In this document: piece by piece, positions 43,035-51,741 of the stretch
How the letters are laid out: every line of letters starts with the position of its first letter
Numbering within the stretch: position 1 is the first letter of the stretch
Source: an uncultured Flavobacteriaceae bacterium
GTDB taxonomy: Bacteria > Bacteroidota > Bacteroidia > Flavobacteriales > Flavobacteriaceae
Length of the DNA: 64,000 nucleotides
Direction of reading: 5' to 3'
Assembly: GCA_947500585.1 (NCBI GenBank)
Contig: CANMSN010000002.1
Coordinates: 1 to 64,000 of the forward strand
Program-made: the position numbers and the translations under genes
Notes under the pieces: generated by a model
The model's database searches: none
What the model saw: only the letters and a program-made list of their open reading frames with translations
What the model was told of the DNA's origin: nothing

Positions 43035-46000
43035 ATGGCACATTTTAACTATAAAAAATGGAATACCATCTTAGGGTGGTTCTCTTTTTTAATAGCACTC
43101 ATTACCTATAGCTTAACTGTTGAGCCAACAGTAAGCTTCTGGGACGCAGGTGAATATATTTTAACAGCTTCAAAATTACAAGTAGGACACCCACCAGGAG
43201 CACCGTTATTTCAAATGATGGGTGCCTTTTTCTCAACATTCACTTTTGGGAATAATGAGTTGATTGGTTGGATGATGAATATGATGAGTGCCGTATCTAG
43301 TGCCTTCACTATTCTGTTCATGTTTTGGACGATTACCTTATTGCTTAAAAAATTGGTTGCTGACAAAAATGGTACTAGCAAAAACCAATCACTTGCCATA
43401 TTAGGGAGCGGTTTGGTAGGTAGTTTAGCATTTACGTTTACAGACTCTTTCTGGTTTAATGCTGTAGAAACTGAAGTTTACGCCATGGCAACTTTAATTA
43501 TGGCTATTTTATTTTGGTTAGGGTTACGTTGGGAACAAGACATGGATAAACCTCGAGGTAACCGCTGGTTAATTTTAATAGCATTTGTTATTGGGTTATC
43601 ATTTGGTGTTCACTTTATGGGTTTACTAACTATTCCTGCTATTGGACTTGTTTATTATTTTAAGAATTATAAAGATATTACCATAAAAAACTTCATTATT
43701 GCCAATATCGTTTCGGTAGGCGTTTTATTATTTGTTTTTAAATTATTAGCACCTAATATTCTTAAAATATTTAGTGTTTCCGAAATATTTTTTGTGAACA
43801 TTGTTGGACTTCCTTTTAACTCAGGATCTGTAATTGCTGGTTTGGTTTTAGTAGCTATTATTTATTATGCTTTAAAATATACAAGACAAAAACAATATAC
43901 ACATTTAAATACAGGTATTCTTTGTTTAACCTTTGTTATTATTGGGTTTTCTACGTGGTTAATGTTACCTATTCGTGCCAATGCTAATGTAGTTATTAAT
44001 GAAAATAATCCATCAAGTGCGCGAGAGCTGTTAGCATATTACAACCTAGAGCAATACCCTGAAACACACTTGTTCTATGGCCCTCAGTTTACAGATCAAT
44101 ATGCATATTTAGATGAAAATAATCCGTACATAGATGATAAACCTAAATACGAAAAAGATGAGGAAAAAGGTGAGTATATTATTGTAAACGATTATAAAAA
44201 TGCTAAGCAAAACTACAACTCTAAACATGCCTCTATTTTACCTCGTATGTGGAGTACAGAACATGCTGAAAATTATATGATGTTTTCTGGATATTTAGAT
44301 TTTAAAGTAAAACCAGATACTCAAAACTCATATTACAGAAGAGCTATTAATGCAGGAGCAAGTGATGAACAAGCCAATGCTTATGCTCTAAATGAGATTA
44401 CTAAATATAAAAAACTGATAAATGATTTTAAAAATCAAGTTGCTCAAGGCAATGTAGATTATGAAGATTATAATAATTTCTTAAAACAAGAAAAAAGCTT
44501 TATAGAAATAGAAAAACCATCATTAGCAAGCAATATTGTGTACATGTTCGAATATCAATTGGGCTATATGTATTGGCGTTATTTTATGTGGAATTTTTCT
44601 GGAAGACAAGATGATATTCAAGGACGATACGATAATCACGGTAATTGGATTACAGGGATAAAGTTTATAGACGAGTGGCATTTAGGCTACTCTCAAGACA
44701 ACTTACCAAGTGATATTAAAAATAACAAAGCAAGAAACACATACTATTTATTACCTCTTATTTTAGGTCTTATTGGATTCTTCTTTTTATTTAATAAAGA
44801 CAAAAAACTTTTTTGGACCATGCTCGTATTTTTCCTTTTTACAGGAATAGCCATACAAGTTTATACCAATGTCCGCCCGTTTGAACCTAGAGAACGTGAT
44901 TATTCTGTAGTCGGTTCATACTATGTTTTTGCACTTTGGATTGGTTTTGGAGTTTATGCAATTTATGATACATTAAAAAAATATTTACCTAAAAAACTGG
45001 CAGCTCCTATTATTTCTCTAGCCTGTCTAATTTTAGTTCCAGGAATATTAGCGGCAAACAATTGGGACGACCATGATCGCTCAGGAAAATACACTGTAGA
45101 AGCTAATGCAAAAATGTACTTAGATTCTTGTGCTGAAAACGCTATTCTATTTACTATTGGCGATAATGATACATTTCCTCTGTGGTATGCCCAAGAAATT
45201 GAAGGTTACAGAACAGATGTTCGTGTGGTTAACACCAGTTTATTCCAAACCTACTGGTATATTGATCAGATGAAACGTAAAGCTTACGAGAGTGACCCTG
45301 TGCCTTCGCAACTCACTCACGATTTATATAGATATGGCACAAACGATTATATAGTTATTGAACCTGTTGTTCAAGATACTTTAGAAGTTAAGCAATTTTT
45401 AGACTTCATAGCTAGCGATAATCCAAAAACGAAATACAAGTATGTATTAGAGCAACAAGGTGTTGATCTTTCTCAAGTTAGAAGTCAAGATTTAAAAATG
45501 AGTTATTTACCAACACCCCATTTACGTGTTCCTGTAAATAAACAAAACGCTCTGAATTCTGGTATCGTAAAACCTAAAGATGCTGATAAAATAGTACCTT
45601 ATATTAGTATTGAAATTTCAGGAGGCGCACTCTACAAAAATAGGTTATTGATGCTTGATGTTGTTGCCAATAACGAATGGAAAAGACCAATTTATTTTAC
45701 TGGTGGTAGTTTTGGCGACGATGATTATATATGGATGAAAGACTACTTACAGCTTGACGGCATGTGCTACAAACTTGTACCAATAAAAACGCCCGTAAAC
45801 AGAGCAAATCCTTTTGATATGGGACGTGTTGATAGCGATTTGATGTACGAAAAAGTAAAAAAATGGGATTGGGGAAATAGTGGTAGTCCAGATATCTATC
45901 ATGATGTTGAAACCCGTAGAAACTCCATTACTTACAGAGGTAATTTAGCGCGATTAATTGAGCAGTTAATTAATGAAGAAAAACTAGATAGAGCAGAGGA

Positions 46001-46421
46001 AATCGCAGACATAGCCATGGATAATATGCCTGTTGAGTATTTTGGTTATTACACCTTATTAGAACCTTATATTAGTGCTTATTATGAAGTTAATAATAAA
46101 GATAAAGCAAGACAATTATTTAAAGAGGTAGCTACAAAATATCAAGAAAACTTAACGTACTATGGCAGTTTAAAAACAGATAATCAAGAGCGCTTATTCG
46201 AAGATATTTATACCGATATTCAGCGATACAAAGGACTTGTTGATGTTTTAGTAGAATACGATATAGATTTTGCCGAAACTGAAGGAGAAACTTTTAATAA
46301 CTATTTAAAGTTATTTAAACATTTTTATGGAGACGATACAGAAGAAGATGAATTTGCTGCACCACCAATTGAAAAAGACATTCCTGTTGAAGCTAATGAC
46401 ACCATTGAAGCAATTGAATAA
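43035..46421 (+). CDS. DUF2723 / TMEM260-like membrane glycosyltransferase-like protein
   Basis: The 1128-residue protein has about 12 membrane helices in its N-terminal part (helices interrupted by a soluble loop at about 330–540, the last near 645–665) and a long periplasmic C-terminal region ending with TPR-like helices. The first loop has EPTVSFWDAGEYILTASKL and GHPPGAP, the D-x-G-E signature of GT-C fold glycosyltransferases. DUF2723 is the family of TMEM260, described as a protein O-mannosyltransferase in animals; bacterial members are assigned by homology only. A role in periplasmic protein or glycan glycosylation is inferred. It is followed after 3 nt by a polysaccharide deacetylase gene. 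Confidence 0.88.
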   Translation: MAHFNYKKWNTILGWFSFLIALITYSLTVEPTVSFWDAGEYILTASKLQVGHPPGAPLFQMMGAFFSTFTFGNNELIGWMMNMMSAVSSAFTILFMFWTITLLLKKLVADKNGTSKNQSLAILGSGLVGSLAFTFTDSFWFNAVETEVYAMATLIMAILFWLGLRWEQDMDKPRGNRWLILIAFVIGLSFGVHFMGLLTIPAIGLVYYFKNYKDITIKNFIIANIVSVGVLLFVFKLLAPNILKIFSVSEIFFVNIVGLPFNSGSVIAGLVLVAIIYYALKYTRQKQYTHLNTGILCLTFVIIGFSTWLMLPIRANANVVINENNPSSARELLAYYNLEQYPETHLFYGPQFTDQYAYLDENNPYIDDKPKYEKDEEKGEYIIVNDYKNAKQNYNSKHASILPRMWSTEHAENYMMFSGYLDFKVKPDTQNSYYRRAINAGASDEQANAYALNEITKYKKLINDFKNQVAQGNVDYEDYNNFLKQEKSFIEIEKPSLASNIVYMFEYQLGYMYWRYFMWNFSGRQDDIQGRYDNHGNWITGIKFIDEWHLGYSQDNLPSDIKNNKARNTYYLLPLILGLIGFFFLFNKDKKLFWTMLVFFLFTGIAIQVYTNVRPFEPRERDYSVVGSYYVFALWIGFGVYAIYDTLKKYLPKKLAAPIISLACLILVPGILAANNWDDHDRSGKYTVEANAKMYLDSCAENAILFTIGDNDTFPLWYAQEIEGYRTDVRVVNTSLFQTYWYIDQMKRKAYESDPVPSQLTHDLYRYGTNDYIVIEPVVQDTLEVKQFLDFIASDNPKTKYKYVLEQQGVDLSQVRSQDLKMSYLPTPHLRVPVNKQNALNSGIVKPKDADKIVPYISIEISGGALYKNRLLMLDVVANNEWKRPIYFTGGSFGDDDYIWMKDYLQLDGMCYKLVPIKTPVNRANPFDMGRVDSDLMYEKVKKWDWGNSGSPDIYHDVETRRNSITYRGNLARLIEQLINEEKLDRAEEIADIAMDNMPVEYFGYYTLLEPYISAYYEVNNKDKARQLFKEVATKYQENLTYYGSLKTDNQERLFEDIYTDIQRYKGLVDVLVEYDIDFAETEGETFNNYLKLFKHFYGDDTEEDEFAAPPIEKDIPVEANDTIEAIE

Positions 46422-46424
46422 AGG

Positions 46425-47090
46425 ATGACCTTTACACCAGTAAAAACTCCATTAGTTGCAAAAAAGATGTTTCCAAACTACGTTTGGGACATCCCTTCAA
46501 CTGAAAAAAAAATCTATCTTACTTTTGATGATGGTCCAACACCAGAAATAACAGATTGGACGTTAGATACGTTAAGAAAATTTAACGCTAAGGCAACCTT
46601 TTTCTGTATTGGAAACAACATCAGCAAACATCCAGAAATCTTTCAAAATATATTGAATTATGGTCATGCAATTGGAAACCATACCCAAAACCATGTAAAA
46701 GGCTGGAAAACAAAAACAAAAGATTACTTAAAAAATATTGAAACCTGTGAATTTGTTTTCAAAACTCAAATGCCTCATGCTGAAGGCAATCAAAACACAA
46801 AAACTATCAACCTTTTCAGACCTCCGTACGGACAAATTACCCCAAAACAAGGCAAAAAATTAATTGAACTGGGGTATAAAATAATTATGTGGGACGTATT
46901 ATCTTTTGATTGGGATAAGACTATTTCTGAAGCAGCTTGTTTGGAAAACGTTATTTCAAAATCTAAAAACGGTAGTATTATTGTTTTTCATGATAGTGTA
47001 AAAGCATCAAAAAACATGAAATATGCATTACCAAAAGTATTAGAATATTTTAGTAATCAGAATTATACATTTAGTGCAATAACCCTCTAA
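46425..47090 (+). CDS. Polysaccharide deacetylase family protein (NodB homology domain)
   Basis: The 221-residue enzyme is a carbohydrate esterase family 4 type: metal-dependent removal of N-acetyl groups from peptidoglycan or another glycan. Motif 1 is TFDDGPTP (residues 33–40, with the catalytic and metal aspartates). Motif 2 is HTQNH, with both metal histidines. Motif 3 is RPPYG, then DWDKT and a late histidine in IIVFHDSVKAS. No signal peptide or anchor is evident, so the cell compartment is unclear. It is translated just behind the DUF2723 gene. Its stop codon overlaps that of the convergent thioredoxin-like gene. Confidence 0.92.
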   Translation: MTFTPVKTPLVAKKMFPNYVWDIPSTEKKIYLTFDDGPTPEITDWTLDTLRKFNAKATFFCIGNNISKHPEIFQNILNYGHAIGNHTQNHVKGWKTKTKDYLKNIETCEFVFKTQMPHAEGNQNTKTINLFRPPYGQITPKQGKKLIELGYKIIMWDVLSFDWDKTISEAACLENVISKSKNGSIIVFHDSVKASKNMKYALPKVLEYFSNQNYTFSAITL

Positions 47091-47383
47091 ACGTACTGTT
47101 GAATAATACCTATAAGCGTATTAGCATCTTGTTCACCGCTTTGGCGCCATTTCATCTCGCCGTCTTTATAAACAATTAATGTTGGCAATCCTTTTACGCG
47201 CAAAGCTTCAGCTAATTCCTGATTTTTTTCAACATCAATTTTAATCACTTTAGCTTTATCACCAAGTGCTGCAGCAACATCACGTAAAACGGCATGCATA
47301 GCTTTAGATTGTTCATTCCACTCTGTGAAAAAATCTAACAGAACAGGAATTTCCACATCAATAAGTTCCCCAAATTTTGACAT
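47087..47383 (-). CDS. Thioredoxin-fold protein lacking the active-site cysteines
   Basis: The 98 residues follow the thioredoxin pattern closely: VLLDFFTEW before the active site, KVIKIDVEKNQELAEAL, the cis-proline in VKGLPTLIVYKDGE, and a closing helix. The WCGPCK site is replaced by WNEQSK, so neither redox cysteine is present and there is no other cysteine in the chain. It cannot act as a disulfide oxidoreductase and is more likely a binding or chaperone-like protein. I recall similar cysteine-less versions in other flavobacteria, which would argue against a recent loss. It has its own -7 box and converges with the deacetylase gene. Confidence 0.88.
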   Translation of the reverse strand: MSKFGELIDVEIPVLLDFFTEWNEQSKAMHAVLRDVAAALGDKAKVIKIDVEKNQELAEALRVKGLPTLIVYKDGEMKWRQSGEQDANTLIGIIQQYV

Positions 47384-47415
47384 ATCTTAAAGTTTTAAGT
47401 CAACTTATAGTTTCA

Positions 47416-47423
47416 CAAACCTA
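47416..47423 (-). promoter_or_regulatory. -7 box of the thioredoxin-fold gene
   Basis: On the minus strand TAGGTTTG (TAnnTTTG), 32 nt from the start codon. The -33 box is poor (AAA-type at 17–18 nt). Confidence 0.45.
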
Positions 47424-47443
47424 CAATTTTTTTTCGGTTTGAA

Positions 47444-47464
47444 AACCAATGCTTTATATTGGTT
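47444..47464 (-). terminator. Weak terminator after the metallophosphoesterase gene
   Basis: AACCAAT/ATTGGTT (7 bp, 7-nt loop) followed by UUC on the minus strand, 60 nt past the stop. AT-rich and with a short U-tract, so tentative. Confidence 0.4.
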
Positions 47465-47523
47465 GATTGGTTATTATTTATAAATATACACAAATTAGTA
47501 ATAATCACAACATTAGTGTACGT

Positions 47524-48759
47524 TTAAGCCTCTTTAGTTCCCTTTTTAAGTTCTATTACAGTTATTTCTGGCCAAATACCAACGCGTCCTGGAAATGCTA
47601 AATAACCAAAACCTCTATTTACATTTATATACTGTCCCATTTCTTCATAAATACCAGCCCAATATTTGTAACGCCACTTTACTGGGCTCCATTTAAACCA
47701 ACCAGGTATTTCTATCCCAAATTGCATACCATGTGTATGTCCACTTAAGGTTAAATGGTAATGATAATCATCTTGAATAACTTCTTTTTCCCAATGAGAA
47801 GGATCATGGCTCATCAAAATTTTGAAATCATTTTTATCAATTTTTTGTGATGCTTTCTTTAAGTCTCCTGCTTTTTTAAATCCTCCAGCGCCCCAATTTT
47901 CAACACCAACTATAGCAATACGCTCACCATTTTTTTCTAAAAATTTACTGTCGTTTAAAAGAACATTGAATCCAATTTCTTTTTGAAGGTTTTTTAAATC
48001 TTCTAAATTTTGATTTTTGGCTTCTTCTGAATCCCAAGTTACATAATCGCCATAATCATGGTTTCCTAATACCGAATAAAGTCCATCTTTTGCTTTTAAC
48101 TTATTAAATACGTTAACATAAGGCACTAACTCATCAGTTTTGTTGTTTACTATATCCCCAGTAAATAATATGACATCACTTTGTTGTTCGTTTATTAAAT
48201 CTACGGCATATTTAACCTTCTCCATATTATCAAAACTTCCAGAATGTATATCGCTTATTTGGGTAAGTTTATAGCCATCAAAAGCCTTTGGTAAATCTTC
48301 AAAATGCAGGGTGTATTTTAAAACTTTGTAATTGTATTTCCCTTTATAAATTCCATAGATTATTGAAGCCAATGGAATAGCTGCTAAACCTAAAGCTACT
48401 TTACTAATAAATGCGCGTCTGGATGCAAAGTAATTGCCTTTTGCAGTTTCACCTTCTGCAAAAAAACGATAAATGGCCAATGGCACTCTAAACACATCTT
48501 CAGCAAACATGCCTAATAATAAAATCATTTTTGGAACTAAAATGGCTATAAGAAATCCAAACGCATAGGCATGAGTGTGTGTGAAACCATTGCGCCTATT
48601 AAAACCATAATAATGAAAGACAAAATTGCCAATAACCAAAACTGTTATTAGCCAATATAATATTTGAAGCCAGTTATTTTTTGCAACCGTTTTAAATGCT
48701 TGAAACGCATAAATATCCATAATTACAAAAACCACTAGAAAGATAATCCAACGCAACAT
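47524..48759 (-). CDS. Membrane-anchored metallophosphoesterase (YkuE/calcineurin-like)
   Basis: This 411-residue protein has about four N-terminal membrane helices (residues about 1–20, 30–48, 66–88, 120–140). A twin-arginine-like stretch SRRAFISK occurs just before the last helix. The metallophosphoesterase domain is at about 155–405. Its metal-binding motifs are intact: DIHSG, GDIVNN, GNHDY and LSGHTHGMQ. The family hydrolyses phosphoesters with a two-metal centre. YkuE-type relatives act on lipid-linked or cell-envelope substrates, but the substrate here is unknown. The catalytic domain is probably periplasmic. A perfect -7 box (TATCTTTG) lies 14 nt upstream of the start. Confidence 0.9.
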   Translation of the reverse strand: MLRWIIFLVVFVIMDIYAFQAFKTVAKNNWLQILYWLITVLVIGNFVFHYYGFNRRNGFTHTHAYAFGFLIAILVPKMILLLGMFAEDVFRVPLAIYRFFAEGETAKGNYFASRRAFISKVALGLAAIPLASIIYGIYKGKYNYKVLKYTLHFEDLPKAFDGYKLTQISDIHSGSFDNMEKVKYAVDLINEQQSDVILFTGDIVNNKTDELVPYVNVFNKLKAKDGLYSVLGNHDYGDYVTWDSEEAKNQNLEDLKNLQKEIGFNVLLNDSKFLEKNGERIAIVGVENWGAGGFKKAGDLKKASQKIDKNDFKILMSHDPSHWEKEVIQDDYHYHLTLSGHTHGMQFGIEIPGWFKWSPVKWRYKYWAGIYEEMGQYINVNRGFGYLAFPGRVGIWPEITVIELKKGTKEA

Positions 48760-48773
48760 ATTTCTTTTTTTAT

Positions 48774-48781
48774 CAAAGATA
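48774..48781 (-). promoter_or_regulatory. -7 box of the metallophosphoesterase gene
   Basis: On the minus strand TATCTTTG, a perfect TAnnTTTG, very close to the start codon. No matching -33 box was found. Confidence 0.45.
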
Positions 48782-48855
48782 ATGGTAATAAAATCTAATA
48801 GACACTATGTGGTTTTTATTTAACTAATTGTTAAGAATTTAACTTTAAAAATAAA

Positions 48856-48900
48856 TTACGGGTTTCCGTAAAATATATTATAAATTATTTTTTAAGTTTA
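48856..48900 (+). promoter_or_regulatory. Candidate operator plus promoter, site A (TTACGGGTTTCCGTAA)
   Basis: The 16-bp inverted repeat at 48856–48871 (half-sites TTACGG/CCGTAA) is followed after 21 nt by TAAGTTTA at 48893–48900, a one-mismatch -7 box. The exact reverse complement of the same 16-mer occurs at 54413, again 21 nt before a -7 box. Both sites precede CsgG/FlgO-like genes. The -33 box is missing in both cases, which fits an activator site. Confidence 0.65.
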
Positions 48901-48946
48901 AATCTGTATATTATGCATTCGTATAACTACCAATTTAAAAACCTTT

Positions 48947-49870
48947 ATGAAATTTATCCGTCATCACACTATCTTATTTTGTTTACTATTTATTTCAAAT
49001 TCATACGCTCAAGATTTCGACTCAAAACTTGAAAGTCTAGCTAAAGATTTAGCTAATAAAATATACACTAAAGGCAAGAAAAAGATTGCTGTTTGGGGTT
49101 TTGTAACTGAAGCTGGTGAACGTTCGTCTTTAGGAAACTATTTAACTGAAGATTTTTCCATTTATATGACCAATTTTGCTGATAATTTTGAGATCATTGA
49201 TAGAAAACATTTAGATATTATATTAAAGGAACATAAATTAAATTCTGAAGGCTATATTGATTCCAAAACTGCAAAACAACTTCAAAAAATTATCGCAGTC
49301 GATGCTATTGTAACTGGTACATATACTGTTTTAAGTACTACAATTAAAGTACGCGCTAAAGTATTAGATACTGAAACAGCTTTACAATTTGCTGCAAATA
49401 TGTCTAGCTTACCTATGAATGAAGATATTAATTCTTATTTGGGTATAGCTATAAATGGAGGCAACACCACCAATAAGGGATTTAATACACCTTTAAACTC
49501 TAACGAAACTATTAATAATCCAGAAACTGTAAACCCAAACTGTAAAAAAACAAGTACTGGAGATATTTGCTTCAATAATTCATTAAATGAAAAAGTAGTT
49601 ATTAGAATAGCATACTACCGCAATGCAGATTATCCGGCTCAAAACAGCTGTAAAACTATCATATTAGATGCTAAAAACGCAAAGTGTGCTTATGGCATGG
49701 TTAGTAGACCCATTACGTTTTATGTGGCGCTTTGGAAAGACTTTATAAATGATGAAAAATTTAGGGGTTCAGAAAGTGCCCTAAACAACAATGCTTTCTC
49801 AAAATTTCTTAAAGATAAAGGAGAACTTAAAGTAGAAACTTGCAAGTCTAAAACCTATACAATTAAGTAA
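48947..49870 (+). CDS. Exported CsgG/FlgO-like protein
   Basis: The 307-residue protein has a signal peptide (residues 1–22, ending SNSYAQ) without a lipobox. A domain resembling FlgO/CsgG follows at about 30–160: KKIAVWGFVTEAGERSSLGNY, then FEIIDRKHLDIILKEHKL, AVDAIVTGTYTV and KVRAKVLDTETA. CsgG forms an outer-membrane secretion pore and FlgO a flagella-associated outer-membrane protein; which of these it resembles functionally cannot be told. A Ser/Asn-rich linker and a cysteine-containing domain (about 195–305, with NCKKTSTGDICFNN and NSCKTI) are unrecognised. No csgA/B curli subunit genes are present. The promoter carries site A of a shared operator. Confidence 0.75.
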   Translation: MKFIRHHTILFCLLFISNSYAQDFDSKLESLAKDLANKIYTKGKKKIAVWGFVTEAGERSSLGNYLTEDFSIYMTNFADNFEIIDRKHLDIILKEHKLNSEGYIDSKTAKQLQKIIAVDAIVTGTYTVLSTTIKVRAKVLDTETALQFAANMSSLPMNEDINSYLGIAINGGNTTNKGFNTPLNSNETINNPETVNPNCKKTSTGDICFNNSLNEKVVIRIAYYRNADYPAQNSCKTIILDAKNAKCAYGMVSRPITFYVALWKDFINDEKFRGSESALNNNAFSKFLKDKGELKVETCKSKTYTIK

Positions 49871-49873
49871 AAG

Positions 49874-51187
49874 TTATTTAATACGTTTTATAGCATTTTT
49901 TTGAGCCTCTTGTTTAGTAAAACCCTGCCCTATATAGGTGTTTGATTTTGATAAACTTTTTTGTCTATTGCCTTTTGAATCATAGACTGTAATATTTAAT
50001 TTTAAATCACAAATAGTAATTTGCGAATTCACAGTACTTGCTCTAAATGTTGAATTCGTATTACCGACACAAATATAATCGGTATGTCTATAAAGTGTAT
50101 TTCCTAAAACAATCATGTTTCCTGATAATAAGTTTTCTTTTATAATTTTATTCATTTCATTTGGTAATACCAAATTAGTTGTAGTATTATAATTGCTAAA
50201 TTTGCTGCTTTGTAATTGCGATATAACCTCCCTATTTAATTGTATATCTTCTCCAAAAACAAAAATTGCCATTTCTTTGGAGTTTGTCCTGTTTTTAAAA
50301 GAAGGATTGAGTATTGTTTTTTCTGCAAGTTCAATGTCATTCTTAGATTCCTTTGTCTTAAAAATAATTTCCTTCTCCTTAATTATCTCTTCTCTTTCTT
50401 CTTTCGAAATTAAAGTTAAATTTTTTCCTGTAACAGGATGTTTTCCTGAAGTTGTAAAATATTCCATGGTGCCAGAATTGGATGTACCTTTCCACAACAT
50501 CTGGTTTGTTCTTAAATAATCAGGAAGTTCATTGGTACTTATTTTTCTTATAACTTCAACATCTTTGCTTATAAAATGGGTGCTTTTAGCAATGCTGTAA
50601 ACCAAAAACAACATAGCAGTTAGAATTAAAGTTATTGTGATTTTAAAGCCCACCTTAGATTTAACTGCAACCTCTATTTTATTATTCGTTTCTTCCTTTT
50701 GAAACTCAATATTTAAATCATTAACAGAGTTTACTATATCTTCTTTTTTGTCAAAATCAAGTTTCTTGGTTTCTTTTAATTCTAAATCATTTTCTTCACT
50801 AATTTCATTATCGTCAAGTGTTTTCTTAAGATATTTTGCATAAGGTCTAGGATTGAAATCCACAAGCCATGCAACAAGTTCTATTCTAAATTTACTTGGA
50901 CTTTCTGTATCTCCTTTTAAAAATTGCCAAATGGGTTTAAATTTATCTTTATCTAAACTATTAATGATTTCTCTGTAGTTGGGCTGAGTATTATTATGGC
51001 AATTGAAAAATCTATTTAAAATTTCTATATCTACTTTATCTATTCTTTTATCGCACAAATAAATACATGCATCTCTAACAGATACTGATGTTAATTCAGA
51101 TTCGTAACCTGCAATTTTTTTGTTTTCTATTACATTAAATTTATGTAAAATCTCTCTTTTATAATCCTCTATTGTTTTTTGCTCCAT
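49874..51187 (-). CDS. Single-pass membrane protein of unknown function
   Basis: I do not recognise a named family. From the ATG chosen here (reads MEQKTIEDYKREIL) the protein has 437 residues. An N-terminal cytoplasmic domain (about 1–115) contains VRDACIYLCDKR, KFKPIWQFLKG and VDFNPRPYAKYLKK. An acidic linker, one membrane helix (about 180–200, ITLILTAMLFLVYSI) and a periplasmic part follow. The last 130 residues (VLPNEMNKIIKENLLSGNMIVLG to GFTKQEAQKNAIKRIK) have the alternating pattern and closing helix seen in CsgG/FlgO-type domains, which is a guess. A start 19 codons upstream is possible but reads through a 10-bp tandem repeat (ATTCGTTGGA twice, 51211–51230). It converges with the preceding gene with a 3-nt gap. 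Confidence 0.7.
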   Translation of the reverse strand: MEQKTIEDYKREILHKFNVIENKKIAGYESELTSVSVRDACIYLCDKRIDKVDIEILNRFFNCHNNTQPNYREIINSLDKDKFKPIWQFLKGDTESPSKFRIELVAWLVDFNPRPYAKYLKKTLDDNEISEENDLELKETKKLDFDKKEDIVNSVNDLNIEFQKEETNNKIEVAVKSKVGFKITITLILTAMLFLVYSIAKSTHFISKDVEVIRKISTNELPDYLRTNQMLWKGTSNSGTMEYFTTSGKHPVTGKNLTLISKEEREEIIKEKEIIFKTKESKNDIELAEKTILNPSFKNRTNSKEMAIFVFGEDIQLNREVISQLQSSKFSNYNTTTNLVLPNEMNKIIKENLLSGNMIVLGNTLYRHTDYICVGNTNSTFRASTVNSQITICDLKLNITVYDSKGNRQKSLSKSNTYIGQGFTKQEAQKNAIKRIK

Positions 51188-51375
51188 TACCTTTTTTGGA
51201 ATTATCAAGAATTCGTTGGAATTCGTTGGAATTTCAAGAATCACTTGCTGACACTATGATTTTACCACACTATGTTTGTCCCAAGAAATTAGTTCCTGTT
51301 ATATAAAGCTAATATAACAATAGTATACAAACAAATTTCTAATGAAAATCTTTATGCGGTTAGCCAATAACCAAA

Positions 51376-51492
51376 TTGGGAAGTGTTAAAAGCTTCCGCA
51401 TTTAGATTTTACTTCCCAAAAACAAACAGAGTACTCTAAAAATTTAATGGCTTAAAAGCCAAAACACTATTCGGCATAAAAAGTCCGAATAG
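51376..51492 (+). other. Run of stem-loops in the leader of the small lipoprotein gene
   Basis: Three hairpins follow each other: TTGGGAAGT/ACTTCCCAA (51376–51419, 9 bp, with an inner GGAAG/CTTCC alternative), TGGCT-TAAA-AGCCA (51448–51461) and CTATTCGG/CCGAATAG (51467–51492, 8 bp). None has a U-tail. They fill the 280-nt gap between the divergent genes and would be in the 5' leader of the lipoprotein gene if transcription starts near a TATGTTTG box at 51271. A structured leader or small RNA is possible. Confidence 0.35.
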
Positions 51493-51525
51493 CCACAATC
51501 ATGTCAAATTTTAAATAGAACAATT

Positions 51526-51669
51526 ATGAAAAGAATAGTATTGATATTAGCAATTATTTTAGTGGGAGTTACTTCTTCATCTTGCACGAAACAAAGCTTA
51601 AATAATGAAAATCCATCCGCAACTGTTGGCGACGACGAAAAAGTAAAAGAAGTTCCAGAGGATGATTAA
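51526..51669 (+). CDS. Small lipoprotein (47 residues)
   Basis: An ATG opens 47 codons with a clear lipoprotein signal, MKRIVLILAIILVGVTSSSC (Cys20 lipidated). A short mature part of 27 residues is hydrophilic and acidic, ending EVPEDD. A strong terminator follows 7 nt after the stop codon, supporting a real, separately transcribed gene. Function unknown; it could be a signal molecule or accessory for the sensor kinase encoded next, or simply a small envelope lipoprotein. Confidence 0.75.
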   Translation: MKRIVLILAIILVGVTSSSCTKQSLNNENPSATVGDDEKVKEVPEDD

Positions 51670-51676
51670 CAAAATT

Positions 51677-51707
51677 AAGACCATCTAAAATATCTTTAGA
51701 TGGTCTT
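51677..51707 (+). terminator. Strong hairpin terminator after the small lipoprotein gene
   Basis: AAGACCATCTAAA/TTTAGATGGTCTT is a perfect 13-bp stem with a 5-nt loop; the A/T flanks serve as the tail. It lies only 34 nt before the sensor kinase start, where no separate promoter consensus is visible, so kinase expression may depend partly on read-through. Confidence 0.75.
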
Positions 51708-51741
51708 ATCAAATTTACAAAATTCTAAGTAAATTTAAAAA

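Noticed and set aside
48947-49870. A curli secretion system based on the CsgG-like domain
   Set aside because: No csgA, csgB, csgE or csgF-like gene is nearby, and the protein lacks a lipobox and matches FlgO at least as well.
51188-51244. Longer start for the transmembrane protein gene
   Set aside because: The extra 19 codons run through a tandem 10-bp repeat and give a non-conserved-looking N-terminus; the internal ATG (MEQKT) is followed by regular helical sequence.
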